Shown: positions 8,154 through 17,208 of the stretch, in pieces
How positions within the stretch are numbered: the stretch's first letter is position 1
Layout of the letters: the number at the start of each line of letters is the position of its first letter
From: Microcaldota archaeon
Lineage (GTDB): Archaea; Micrarchaeota; Micrarchaeia; Micrarchaeales; Micrarchaeaceae
Length of the DNA: 64,000 nucleotides
Direction of reading: 5' to 3'
Assembly: GCA_021798935.1 (NCBI GenBank)
Contig: JAJZBL010000005.1
Coordinates: 22,542 to 86,541, forward strand
Program-made: the position numbers and the translations under genes
Notes under the pieces: generated by a model
Seen by the model: only the letters and a program-made list of their open reading frames with translations
Databases searched by the model: none
What the model was told of the DNA's origin: nothing

Positions 8154-10769
8154 ATGATGAATGATATGGAGAATACACATGAAGGCTTAACCAGCAGCAT
8201 AAGTCCTATAAATTATAAACTTGTTTTCAAGCCAGATTTTAAGAAGTTTGCTTATTCAGGAGATGAGGAAATAGAAGTAAATATACTTAGGTCAACTGAT
8301 AAAATAATAATAAACAGCAGAGAATTAACGATTAAGAAAGCAGTAGTTGAATCGGGAAAGAAGGTTTACGATACAAAATTAAAATATAATAAGCTTGATG
8401 AAACCGTAGAGCTTAAACTTCCTAAGAAAATCAAAGGCAGTGCAATTATAAAAATTAATTTCTCTGGCTTAAATAATGACAAGATGTATGGATTTTATAG
8501 GAGCTCTTATACTTACAATGGGAGGACGGAATATATGCTTTCCTCGCAGTTTGAGCCCAGCGATGCCAGATCTGCATTTCCTTGCTTTGATCAGCCAGAT
8601 ATGAAAGCAACTTTCGATATATCATTCTTGATACCGAAGGAGTACGACGCAATCTCAAATATGCCCCAGAAATCTATATCAAGTAAGGGAGCAAATAAGC
8701 TTGTATCATTTAGGAGAACTCCATTGATGTCAACTTATCTGGTGTATCTTGGAGTAGGGAAGTTCGATTATGTTGAAAGCAATCTTGGAGATTTGCCTGT
8801 GAGGGTTGTTACACAGCCAGGAAAGAAGCTTTATGTGGCTATGGCACTTGATTATTGCAAGAAATTTTTGGATTTCTATATCAAGTATTTTAACATGCCT
8901 TACCCTATGCCAAAACTTGACCTGATAACTGTGCCTGATTTCTCTGCAGGCGCAATGGAAAATTGGGGTGCGATAACTTTTAGGGACACTGTTATATTTG
9001 GAGATGAAAATTCCTCAGCTGTTACAAAGGAGCGCATATCGATCACAGTTGCACACGAGCTCGCACACCAGTGGTTCGGTGATCTTGTTACAATGAAATG
9101 GTGGGATGACCTATGGCTTAATGAGAGCTTTGCAACGTTCATGAGCTATAAAGCGGTATCCGCAACTATAAAATCGATAGGTGCTGGAGATCAATTTTAT
9201 GAAAATGAATTTAGGAATGCAATGTACTATGACCAATTAAAAGCAACACACCCTATCAGCGTCAAGGTCAGCAGCCCAGGGCAGATAAACTCCTTATTCG
9301 ATTCTATAAGCTACGAAAAGGGTGCAAGCGTGCTAGCGATGCTTGAGAATTACTTGGGAGAGAAGTATTTCAGAGAGGGGCTTCATAATTACTTAAATTC
9401 ATTTAAGTACTCAAATTCTGTTAAGGAAAATCTTTGGGCCGCTCTTGAGGCTGAATCAAAGAAAGGCGGCAACTCTAAGGAGGTCAAGGATATAATGAAA
9501 TCTTGGATTACAAGGGCAGGATATCCAGAGGTAACTGCAGAGCATGCAAAGGCAACTTCAAATGATAAGAGCAGTGAGATAAAGGTATCACAAAAAAGAT
9601 TTATAATAGCCGATAGCAAAAATTCGGATAGTGCAGGAACATGGAAGATACCAATAAAATATGCTTCCATAAACAAAGGCACTGCATCGGAATCATTGTT
9701 TATACTTGGCAAAAAAGAGGGATTTATAAGGATAAATAATTCCGATGGAATAAAATTAAACTTCGGCCAAAAAGGTATATACAGAGTGTATTATGATAGG
9801 GCTCTCTTATCTGATATAGGAGAGCTGATAAAGCGCAAGGCCCTAAGCAGTGTTGATGCTTGGGGGATTCTTGATGATCTCTACAGCTACGTGCGTGCAG
9901 GCAGAGTAAACTTAAGCGACTACTTGCATTTTATAGAGCAATATGCAATGGAAGTAGGGTATCCTGCAAACAACCATGTAATAGATTCCCTAAACAGCTT
10001 GTATACTATTCTGTATGCAGATAACGAGGCTGAGGATATAAAAGAGCTGCTTTTGAATTACCTGAAGAGGCAGTTCAAAAAGTACAATTGGGATTATACA
10101 CCTATCAACAATACTGATGAAATATTCAAGCTGAATGTTCTATGCAATCTTGGAATGCTAGGATATGCCCCTAGTGTAAAGAAGGCCAAATCCTATTATA
10201 AAGATTTGCTGAAAGGAAAATTAGGTAAGTTGCCAAGGAATTTGACTTTTGCCGTATATGCGACAATCGCTTTCAACGGTGGCAAAAAAGAATTTGATGA
10301 AATATTTGGATTATACCAAAAAGAAAAGGTAACAGAGGAAAAATTCAAGATGCTTGTCTCATTGGGATTATTCAAGGATATTTCCTTAGAGGAGAGAGCA
10401 CTTTCAATTTCATATTCAAAATATGTGAGGCTCCAGGATTCATTGCAGATACCTCAGGTGATTTCAGGGAATATTACTTCAAATTCACTCAAGCACTTTA
10501 TAGCTAATCCATATGGAAAAAAGATAATATGGAGGTGGATCAAGGAGAATTGGGGAACAATAAGAAATGCTTACCCTGAAAACTCAACATATTGGAGCGG
10601 GCTTCTCAAAGTTCTTGAGCTGGTCTCTGATCCATTGGTACTTGATGATGTAATAAGCTTCTTTAGGACCAATAAACCCTCTGATATTATGAAGCCACAG
10701 CTGGCAAAATCAATCGAATTCATGAGGGCAAATATAAAGCTGTTCGACAAATATAGGGGAAGGTATTAG
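8154..10769 (+). CDS. M1-family zinc aminopeptidase (tricorn interacting factor-like)
   Basis: 871 residues, the usual length for the archaeal/eukaryotic M1 family. The substrate-binding GAMENWG is near residue 265, and the zinc site HELAHQWFGDLVTMKWWDDL with the third ligand in LWLNESFAT is near residues 301-325 (HEXXH-x18-E). An N-terminal beta domain (to about 200), the thermolysin-like catalytic domain and a long helical C-terminal domain follow the family order. It has no signal peptide, so it should work in the cytoplasm, trimming peptides released by the proteasome. GTGATAACTAA lies just before the tandem ATGs at 8154/8157 and supports the start. Confidence 0.96.
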   Translation: MMNDMENTHEGLTSSISPINYKLVFKPDFKKFAYSGDEEIEVNILRSTDKIIINSRELTIKKAVVESGKKVYDTKLKYNKLDETVELKLPKKIKGSAIIKINFSGLNNDKMYGFYRSSYTYNGRTEYMLSSQFEPSDARSAFPCFDQPDMKATFDISFLIPKEYDAISNMPQKSISSKGANKLVSFRRTPLMSTYLVYLGVGKFDYVESNLGDLPVRVVTQPGKKLYVAMALDYCKKFLDFYIKYFNMPYPMPKLDLITVPDFSAGAMENWGAITFRDTVIFGDENSSAVTKERISITVAHELAHQWFGDLVTMKWWDDLWLNESFATFMSYKAVSATIKSIGAGDQFYENEFRNAMYYDQLKATHPISVKVSSPGQINSLFDSISYEKGASVLAMLENYLGEKYFREGLHNYLNSFKYSNSVKENLWAALEAESKKGGNSKEVKDIMKSWITRAGYPEVTAEHAKATSNDKSSEIKVSQKRFIIADSKNSDSAGTWKIPIKYASINKGTASESLFILGKKEGFIRINNSDGIKLNFGQKGIYRVYYDRALLSDIGELIKRKALSSVDAWGILDDLYSYVRAGRVNLSDYLHFIEQYAMEVGYPANNHVIDSLNSLYTILYADNEAEDIKELLLNYLKRQFKKYNWDYTPINNTDEIFKLNVLCNLGMLGYAPSVKKAKSYYKDLLKGKLGKLPRNLTFAVYATIAFNGGKKEFDEIFGLYQKEKVTEEKFKMLVSLGLFKDISLEERALSISYSKYVRLQDSLQIPQVISGNITSNSLKHFIANPYGKKIIWRWIKENWGTIRNAYPENSTYWSGLLKVLELVSDPLVLDDVISFFRTNKPSDIMKPQLAKSIEFMRANIKLFDKYRGRY

Positions 10770-10868
10770 GTTATTTGTTTTATGCTTCTAGGAATTGCCT
10801 TCTATCATTTCAAATTCCCTTTTGTTAATTATAGTTAGTTTGAGCCATTAGATTTTGCAGATAAGATG

Positions 10869-11045
10869 CTATGTCTTATGGCTCACTTTTATTATGAATT
10901 TATATACCTTCTTATCCTCCTGAAGAATTATGTTCTCTACCTTGTATTTCTTGAGGACATTAGCAAGGCCTTGGTATTCAGCATCAGTAAGCTGCGCTTT
11001 TACTTCTATATCATATGTAAGCTTATTCATCTCTTTACTTTCCAT
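10869..11045 (-). CDS. Small uncharacterised protein (58 aa)
   Basis: A short open frame read leftwards from ATG 11045 to TAG 10869. It is preceded by GGTGA with 6 nt spacing, the best ribosome-binding motif of this genome. The product, starting MESKEMNKLTYDIEVKAQL, is charged, Lys-rich and lacks low complexity. Its pattern suggests strand-helix-strand-strand (YDIEVKAQLTD, YQGLANVLKKY, VENIILQED, VYKFIIKV). The opposite-strand frame here is hydrophobic and unconvincing. The MazG gene lies 68 nt upstream on the same strand, so the two may share a transcript. Function unknown. Confidence 0.6.
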   Translation of the reverse strand: MESKEMNKLTYDIEVKAQLTDAEYQGLANVLKKYKVENIILQEDKKVYKFIIKVSHKT

Positions 11046-11113
11046 ATTCGGTCACCTGCATTATATGGAAAATAAATTGAATTTAAATTTTTTGTGCAAT
11101 GATTGATGCTTAT

Positions 11114-11431
11114 TTATCTCTCATCTCCATTGCCGCTTATCTTGCCTTCCTGCTTCCTCTTATTTAGCTTCTCCAAATTGGAAGCTGCAATCTCATCCAA
11201 ACTATATCCAATTTCTTCTGCTACTGATGCAACGTACCATAGTATGTCACCAAGTTCCCCTTTTATTCCCTCCTTGTCAAAATTGTTATCTCTTGCTATC
11301 TTTTTTACTTTGTTGGCAAGCTCACCAGCCTCTCCGCACAACCCTAAGGTAGAGTAATATATACCCCCTTCCAGCTTTTCAGGATACATTTTAGTTTTCC
11401 TGCTTTCCTTTTGGTATTCGTTAAGCTCCAT
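11114..11431 (-). CDS. MazG-like nucleoside triphosphate pyrophosphohydrolase
   Basis: A 105-residue all-helical MazG-type domain. The Mg-binding motifs are present: GLCGEAGELANKV (E-x2-E) and, after a spacer, ELGDILWYVASVAEE (E-x2-D). Single-domain proteins of this size cleave NTPs or dNTPs to NMP and pyrophosphate, usually as nucleotide-pool house-cleaning. The frame is open from 11449, but ATG 11431 has GTGAT just upstream and is preferred. Confidence 0.88.
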   Translation of the reverse strand: MELNEYQKESRKTKMYPEKLEGGIYYSTLGLCGEAGELANKVKKIARDNNFDKEGIKGELGDILWYVASVAEEIGYSLDEIAASNLEKLNKRKQEGKISGNGDER

Positions 11432-11567
11432 TATATCACAGATAAACATTTTTCAGCGAAATGATAAATAAGCTTGTATCGCTGTTAAATCTAAAGCACT
11501 TAGTCTTTTTGCAACATAAAATAATCTTAATGTTTTTATTATTTTAGTTAAATATACCTATGATTTT

Positions 11568-12020
11568 ATGAAAGAGCAAAATTCAAAAGCAGACCAAGAA
11601 CCAAAAATAGTAGAAGAAGGAGATGAAGTCGAAGTATACTATACAGGTAAATTGGAGAATGGTGAAGTCTTTGATTCCAACGAAAATGGCGAATCTCTAA
11701 AGTTTAAAGTAGGCTCAGGAGAAATAATAAAGGGATTTGACGATGCAGTAAGGGGAATGAAGGAAGGAGACTCCAAAGATATAAGCATTGAGCCTAAGGA
11801 TGCTTATGGGGAATATGATAGCAGTTTGTCAATTAAGGTGCCGTTGTCAACTTTTGGGGAAAACAAGCCTGTAAAAGGCATTGGCGTAGAGACAGAAGAA
11901 GGCCAGCAAGGAATTGTAACTGATGTCAATGATAGCGAAGCTACAGTTGATTTCAACCCTCCTTTAGCAGGAAAAGTCCTGAATTTCAACATAAAGGTAT
12001 CTGCAATAAAGAAAAACTGA
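11568..12020 (+). CDS. FKBP-type peptidyl-prolyl isomerase (SlyD-like)
   Basis: 150 residues. The FKBP core starts with VEVYYTGKLENGEVFDSN and continues with FKVGSGEIIKGFDDAVRGM, both hallmark segments. The flap region that follows (PKDAYGEYDSS and VPLSTFGENKPVKG) is the insert-in-flap domain of SlyD-like archaeal FKBPs, which adds chaperone activity. The hydrophilic N-terminal extension is about 18 residues. It is a cytoplasmic protein-folding catalyst. Confidence 0.93.
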   Translation: MKEQNSKADQEPKIVEEGDEVEVYYTGKLENGEVFDSNENGESLKFKVGSGEIIKGFDDAVRGMKEGDSKDISIEPKDAYGEYDSSLSIKVPLSTFGENKPVKGIGVETEEGQQGIVTDVNDSEATVDFNPPLAGKVLNFNIKVSAIKKN

Positions 12021-12069
12021 GCAGGTTACAAGGCATCGGGCCTTGTTCCGCTAAGGCCAATTTTCAATT

Positions 12070-12966
12070 TCAATAACGGTATATGAATTGGTCATGTGAC
12101 CTGATGAAATTAGCAATATGATTTGCTATCTCTATATTCATCCTGCCATCATAATAAATTTCTCTTGAAAGATTCACGTCAAAAAGAATAGTTCTTGGGT
12201 CACCGGTCTCTTCTATAACATCATAAGAAACACCGTTTCCCTCAAAGTTGTCGTGTTCGTCAATGTAATATATCTTTCTCGGAAGCTTATTCTTATTGGC
12301 ATAGATAAGATCATCTGATTCGATGTAAATTGTATTTGGCTTGGAGAAAGCTATTGTTATAATTTGCAATGGGCTGGCATCAAAAAGCTTGCCACTGTCT
12401 GTTTCCAATTTATCGATTATTACCTTTTCATTTTTAGTCAAGCCAATAAGCTGTATTGAGTCATCATAGTTATACTTTAAAACAAGGTACTTTTTTCCTG
12501 ATAAGTTTATTATGCCACCATCTGAGATGTAATTTTCTAGCAGATTGAGTTTTTTTGATTCTTGGGCTGTTAATTGTTCATTATTAAGTATCTTGTAAAT
12601 CAAGCCATCTGCTATGTCTGAATGCATATAAAAGTACTTTTCAGGGGTACTATTATCATTATCATATACACTAAAAGATTTTATCGATTTAACTTGTGTC
12701 AAATCAAGATTCCTTGCAGGGTGATATGAAAAATCAGTTCTAAGCAAGTCCCTATTTGCGTGGCCTTGCTGATACGGCTTTGGCCTCCGATTTGCCCTGC
12801 TCATGAGCTTTACCAAGAGGTCCATATTTCTTCCATAATGGTTTCCTGATGTATCTGTGCTATCTATATCTCTTGCACACTCTAAGTTCATTACCTTTAT
12901 ATATGCATCTATGCTTATGTACCTTGAATACGTAGATTCGTAAGCCTTTTCAACATGCTTGTCCAT
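12070..12966 (-). CDS. Uncharacterised 298-residue protein
   Basis: I do not recognise a family. The protein is soluble and rich in Asp, Asn, Tyr and Ile. The first 100 residues include a basic, proline-containing segment (RANRRPKPYQQGHANRDLLR). The rest alternates short predicted strands such as KKYLVLKYNYDDSIQLIGL with charged turns, as in a beta-rich domain. There is no signal peptide, transmembrane helix or clear catalytic motif. It lies downstream of a glycosyltransferase gene on the same strand with a 90-nt gap, which does not by itself link the functions. Confidence 0.55.
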   Translation of the reverse strand: MDKHVEKAYESTYSRYISIDAYIKVMNLECARDIDSTDTSGNHYGRNMDLLVKLMSRANRRPKPYQQGHANRDLLRTDFSYHPARNLDLTQVKSIKSFSVYDNDNSTPEKYFYMHSDIADGLIYKILNNEQLTAQESKKLNLLENYISDGGIINLSGKKYLVLKYNYDDSIQLIGLTKNEKVIIDKLETDSGKLFDASPLQIITIAFSKPNTIYIESDDLIYANKNKLPRKIYYIDEHDNFEGNGVSYDVIEETGDPRTILFDVNLSREIYYDGRMNIEIANHIANFIRSHDQFIYRY

Positions 12967-13056
12967 ATTAAAGCCTTTTTACTTTTATTGTAAAAGATAT
13001 AAAAATATTTGCCACCAGTTCTTCGGCAATAAAATAAAAATTTTGTTATTAGATTT

Positions 13057-14184
13057 TCATTTTCCCGCTAATTCCAATTCATTAAATATCTTGTCCATAG
13101 TACTATTTATGAGAGCTTCATCAAATTTTTTTAGTGATTGAAAATCAGAAAAGCGGTAAGAATCCGGATTACTCAGTATATCCTTTAGTTTCTCTTTCAT
13201 ATCATTAACGCTTGATACTATGCAAAGGTCTTTTATCTCCTTTGGTATTGGGGAGTAATCAGGTAGCACTACAGGAGTCCCTAACGAAAGACTCTCTATT
13301 GTTATGATGCCAAGCCCTTCTCTTTCAGACATATTTACCATTACCTTTGAATCCTTTATATCGCTATAAAGATCCTTCTTTTCACTGTAAAAATCTCTTA
13401 TTATTATATTTTCCGAAAGCCCTAATCTTGCAACTCTTGCTTCTAACTTATCTTTTTCGTAACCCATACCTATTATTTCTACCTTTAAATCTGGCATATC
13501 TTTTTTTACAAGCACACATAAGTCTATAAGCATATCTACGTTCTTCTCCTTGATTAATCTGCCTGAAAATATTATATCCTGCTTATACCCGCCAAATTTA
13601 ATCTTGCTGATATTGGTAATGTTGACAGATGGTGCAAATTCTGTGATCTTGTTGTTGTTTAAGCCTATCTCAATTAACCTGCTTGAGGTTTCAGAGGAAT
13701 TTGATATATAACAATCCCCCATTGACAATGCCCATTTCATATAAGAAAATCCAAGCCTGCCTTTAAACTTGCCTATATACTCAATCCAGTAATCTTTCTT
13801 CCATACTTCAGCTACATCGATTATTAGCTTGCATCTATGCAAAATGCAATAAAGCCTCAGTATCGGCAGGTTAATGAAGGGGAATGCATTAGCTATTATA
13901 ACATCGTAGGATTTGGAAAATATCAAGAAGTTGTAAATTGAGTACTTTGCTGACATCCTTATGCTCCTGTGATGTTTATGGTAAAATTTATTAATTGTGC
14001 TTGGGAACATTGTAGAGTAATGTATATTTCCTCTGTAGAAATCTTTCTTCATCCCATCCCATTGGATGCACAAGAAATCGACTTTGTGGTGCTTGCTTAG
14101 CTCTATCGCATACTTGCTCTCCAATGCCTCAACACCGCCTGTTACAAAAGGATAAGCAGCATCGGATATGAATAAAATCCTCAA
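13057..14184 (-). CDS. GT4-type glycosyltransferase (GT-B fold)
   Basis: 375 residues. The N-terminal Rossmann half opens with RILFISDAAYPFVTGGVEAL, the glycine-rich acceptor-side loop. The C-terminal half shows IIFSGRLIKEKNVDMLIDL and the E-x7-E donor-site motif EREGLGIITIESLSLGTPVV near residues 285-304. This is a retaining GT4 enzyme, likely using a nucleotide sugar to build a cell-surface glycan or glycolipid. The start is TTG with GGTGA 5 nt upstream. It sits just downstream of the aIF2-gamma gene on the same strand. Confidence 0.92.
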   Translation of the reverse strand: MRILFISDAAYPFVTGGVEALESKYAIELSKHHKVDFLCIQWDGMKKDFYRGNIHYSTMFPSTINKFYHKHHRSIRMSAKYSIYNFLIFSKSYDVIIANAFPFINLPILRLYCILHRCKLIIDVAEVWKKDYWIEYIGKFKGRLGFSYMKWALSMGDCYISNSSETSSRLIEIGLNNNKITEFAPSVNITNISKIKFGGYKQDIIFSGRLIKEKNVDMLIDLCVLVKKDMPDLKVEIIGMGYEKDKLEARVARLGLSENIIIRDFYSEKKDLYSDIKDSKVMVNMSEREGLGIITIESLSLGTPVVLPDYSPIPKEIKDLCIVSSVNDMKEKLKDILSNPDSYRFSDFQSLKKFDEALINSTMDKIFNELELAGK

Positions 14185-14204
14185 ATTTATTCACCGTGCG
14201 TCTT

Positions 14205-15437
14205 TTAGTCTTTTGGGTTCTCAAAGGTTGCATAGCCTGTAAGCTTCCACCTTTTGTTGACATTTCTCATTATAGCTATCTTTTGGCCGCTCTCCGCACA
14301 TACAGGATGCTTTATCGATATGCTTATGGTATTCTTCCTTACTTTATCTACATATCCTACTACTGTGAATGTGCCTATGCTAAGTATTATGGGCTCATTT
14401 ACAGAAAATGCATTATCGTGCATATCCGGCCTATTTAAAGAATGATAGGTTATATTCATGCTGTTAATTACAGGAGGCAATTTGCCTGGTAAACCTGCAA
14501 CATTTCCGACTAATCCATCCGCTTTCGAGAACTGCGGGTCCATCAATGTAGATATCCCTATAAGCCCTCCTGGAAGGGCATAATCAAGCTTATCCGTTCC
14601 ATTGTCTATCTCTATTACCTTGGTTATTATAGGCTTGTAAACCTCACGCTTCTGTCCTGGATTGGAAACCCTTATCCCTGGTCTTATCTCTATAGTATCT
14701 CCAGGCTTTAGTTTTCCTCTTATCAATGTACCCCCTATTACTCCCCCTACAAGGTCTTTGATCTTTTTGCCGGGTTTATTTACATCAAATGACCTGGCTA
14801 TGTACATAAATGGGTCTTGGCTCTCATCAAACTTTGGCTTTGGCATCTCTACGATTTTCTTCAGAAGAACGTCTATGTTTATATTTTTGGTTGAAACAAC
14901 AGGTATTATAGGAGCATCCTCAATTATGCTGCCCTTTATGAACTCCTTTATCTGCCTATAATTCTCCTCAGCCGCCTTCTCCCCTACTATGTCAATTTTG
15001 GTCTGCACTATTATTACATTTTTTATCCCAAGCAAGTTGATTATCATCAAGTGTTCTCTTGTCTGTGGCATAGGGCAAGGTTCGTTTGCAGCAATTACAA
15101 AGAGCAGTGCATTTATCAGGTTTGCACTTGCTATTGCTGTCGCCATCAATGTCTCGTGCCCTGGTGCATCCAGTATGGAAATGCGCATCAGAGGGGTGGG
15201 TGCATCTTTGCATCTATCGCATTTATCATTTACTGTATAAATTTTATTGCCATTGCTGTCTTCGCACTCTTTTATTATTGTATCGGCATAGCCCAGCCTT
15301 ATAGTCATGTTCCTCTTCAAGCTTTCGCTGTCCCTATCAGTCCACTGATGCGTCAAAGCCTGGACTAGTGAGGTTTTCCCATGGTCTATATGGCCCAATG
15401 TACCTATATTGATTACGCTATGCTTTATCTGATCCAA
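14205..15437 (-). CDS. eif2g: Translation initiation factor aIF2, gamma subunit
   Basis: 410 residues. The EF-Tu-like G domain has the P-loop GHIDHGKTS at about residues 15-23, SILDAPGHE for G3 and QTKIDIV for G4, followed by two beta-barrel domains (starting near ARSFDVNKPG). Within the G domain is a CDRC pair, part of the zinc-knuckle insertion typical of e/aIF2-gamma, here with fewer cysteines than the usual four. The GTP-bound factor delivers initiator Met-tRNA to the small ribosomal subunit. TTG start with GTGATTGG upstream. The gene follows S6e after 11 nt, a gene pairing common in archaea. Confidence 0.96.
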   Translation of the reverse strand: MDQIKHSVINIGTLGHIDHGKTSLVQALTHQWTDRDSESLKRNMTIRLGYADTIIKECEDSNGNKIYTVNDKCDRCKDAPTPLMRISILDAPGHETLMATAIASANLINALLFVIAANEPCPMPQTREHLMIINLLGIKNVIIVQTKIDIVGEKAAEENYRQIKEFIKGSIIEDAPIIPVVSTKNINIDVLLKKIVEMPKPKFDESQDPFMYIARSFDVNKPGKKIKDLVGGVIGGTLIRGKLKPGDTIEIRPGIRVSNPGQKREVYKPIITKVIEIDNGTDKLDYALPGGLIGISTLMDPQFSKADGLVGNVAGLPGKLPPVINSMNITYHSLNRPDMHDNAFSVNEPIILSIGTFTVVGYVDKVRKNTISISIKHPVCAESGQKIAIMRNVNKRWKLTGYATFENPKD

Positions 15438-15448
15438 CCAATCACTTA

Positions 15449-15853
15449 TTATTTCTTCTCAGCCTCTTTTGCATTTTCGGCTTTTTCTTTCTTTGGGAAC
15501 ATTTCATCTATATTTGCAGTCCCATAATCTACTATCATAGTATTCAGCTGCACTACTTTCTCGTTTATTGTATTGCCTGCTACAGTTACTCTCTCGTGCT
15601 GGCCTTTATCTTTTCCTGAATTGGCAATCTTGCGCAATACACTTACCTTCATCGATCCATTTACGCTTTTTTCCATACCAAATCCGCTGTCGTCTGATCC
15701 TCCTGTAATCTTCAATTTGCAGCCAGTGAGCCCAAATAAAGAGCCATCTACAATATCCCCTATCTTGCTCCCTATAAGAGATGCTAATATTTCATCGCTA
15801 ACTTCCTTCTGTGCGGTCAATCCAGTTTTTGGATCTGAATATACTACTTTCAT
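15449..15853 (-). CDS. rps6e: 30S ribosomal protein S6e
   Basis: 134 residues. The family signature GCKLKITGGSDDSGFGMEKS is near residues 44-63. It has the usual archaeal short form plus a Lys/Glu/Ala tail. The family normally reads GGSDKxGFPM, so the Pro is replaced by Gly here. GTGATAGA lies directly before ATG 15853. It is the first gene of the S6e/aIF2-gamma transcript. Confidence 0.95.
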   Translation of the reverse strand: MKVVYSDPKTGLTAQKEVSDEILASLIGSKIGDIVDGSLFGLTGCKLKITGGSDDSGFGMEKSVNGSMKVSVLRKIANSGKDKGQHERVTVAGNTINEKVVQLNTMIVDYGTANIDEMFPKKEKAENAKEAEKK

Positions 15854-16072
15854 TCTATCACTTGATAAGCTTGATTTTCCTTAGGCTAAACCACATTCTA
15901 TTAAATAATGTTAATTTAAATGCAATTCAGCAATTAGTAATCATTATATTATCTTAATAATACTTATAAATGCTTTTCGTTGATGCCACTATTAATTATT
16001 GAATGTATTTGACCTTTGGCACTAATATGACTAAAGCTATGCAATGAGTTTGTTCTTTATATATAGCTGCTT

Positions 16073-17203
16073 TTATAGATCGACAGTTATAGTTTTTTCC
16101 TTCAAGTCTATTCCTGTTATATTCAGGTAAGGAAATTTTGATTTAAGGTCATCGAGAGTTATATGCCTTTGCGATAGTGCAAATTCGAGAACCTCATTTA
16201 GCACAGCCATGTTCTCAAATATCTTTTTCCCTGCTTGCCTGTCATACTCTACCCTTTCCTTCATGCTCTCTATTATCTCCAACTGTTTCTTTACGCTTGC
16301 TTCAGCTTCTTCAGCTTTTCCATTAACCTGAGGAGCTGGCTGTTCTGCACCCTTTCCATAATTCACTTCATCAAGCATCTCGCTTATGCTGCTTTTCGCT
16401 TCAGATTTCATATCCTTGTACTTTATCAATTGGCATATCGCAAAATCGACTATATTGCTTTCAGGATCAAAATATATTACAGGGTTAGGCTTTGCTATGA
16501 GATTTAGCTTTAAGTGGATCTTATCCAAGATATCAGAAAGCGTGCTCTCATTTATATCAGATAACTTCGAATTTGGATCTGCATTGCATTCCAATATTGA
16601 ATCTTCGATATAAGGCAGCCCTATGTTTACATTTGAGTTTAAGAACTTTATCAGCTTCTGCGATTTATCGACCTTTGAAAGAAGATCTATTAGCATACGT
16701 GGCATCTGTGATTCCATCGCATCAGTTATCGTTATTTTTGCCTTTTCAGGAGGCACATAAATCTCGTTGACTCTGACTTTCCTATCTTTAAACTCATGCT
16801 GCTTATATGCCAATTCTATCTTGAAGTCCTTATCTGCAACTATTATATTGCCTTTTGCAAACATCTCGATTATTATGTATTTTTCTATTTCGCCTTTTGC
16901 GAACTTTATCTTTATTATCCTGTCATCATTGATCTGCGATATATCCTCTATATGTGTTCCGTTAAGCCTTTTGCGGACCGCAGATTCAAATGTAGATTTG
17001 GCATTGTCCGCTGATTTTAAGTAATTAGTCTTATTGAATGAGTAGCATAGCTTGCAGGATATGTTTACTTTTTCTCCAGCCCTTGAAAGCTTTAGCCTGA
17101 ACTCGTCTTCAGAGACAAGGTAAAATTTGTCTACAAACATGCCTTTTACATTCTTAAGCTCTTCTATGACAGCTGCTATTTCTAACGTTGATAATTCTCT
17201 CAT
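16073..17203 (-). CDS. NFACT-family protein (Rqc2/RqcH-like), lacking the NFACT-R domain
   Basis: 376 residues. The N-terminal NFACT-N domain is clear: MRELSTLEIAAVIEELKNVKG at the start, KGMFVDKFYLV and later YIIIEMFAKGNIIVAD (the I-I-x-E-x-F/M-x-K-G-N-I/V motif of the family). A helix-rich middle and a coiled coil (about 285-340) follow. It ends at FPYLNITGIDLKEKTITVDL, close to where full-length archaeal homologues continue into NFACT-R (WxEKFRWF region); that domain is absent. The 219 nt that follow contain no frame for it. Full-length homologues bind stalled 60S/50S subunits and recruit tRNA-Ala. Confidence 0.85.
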   Translation of the reverse strand: MRELSTLEIAAVIEELKNVKGMFVDKFYLVSEDEFRLKLSRAGEKVNISCKLCYSFNKTNYLKSADNAKSTFESAVRKRLNGTHIEDISQINDDRIIKIKFAKGEIEKYIIIEMFAKGNIIVADKDFKIELAYKQHEFKDRKVRVNEIYVPPEKAKITITDAMESQMPRMLIDLLSKVDKSQKLIKFLNSNVNIGLPYIEDSILECNADPNSKLSDINESTLSDILDKIHLKLNLIAKPNPVIYFDPESNIVDFAICQLIKYKDMKSEAKSSISEMLDEVNYGKGAEQPAPQVNGKAEEAEASVKKQLEIIESMKERVEYDRQAGKKIFENMAVLNEVLEFALSQRHITLDDLKSKFPYLNITGIDLKEKTITVDL

Positions 17204-17208
17204 AGGGT

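Noticed and set aside
10866..11075. Plus-strand 69-residue frame
   Set aside because: Antisense to a small gene with a strong ribosome-binding motif; the composition is Tyr/Leu/Phe-rich with no start signal.
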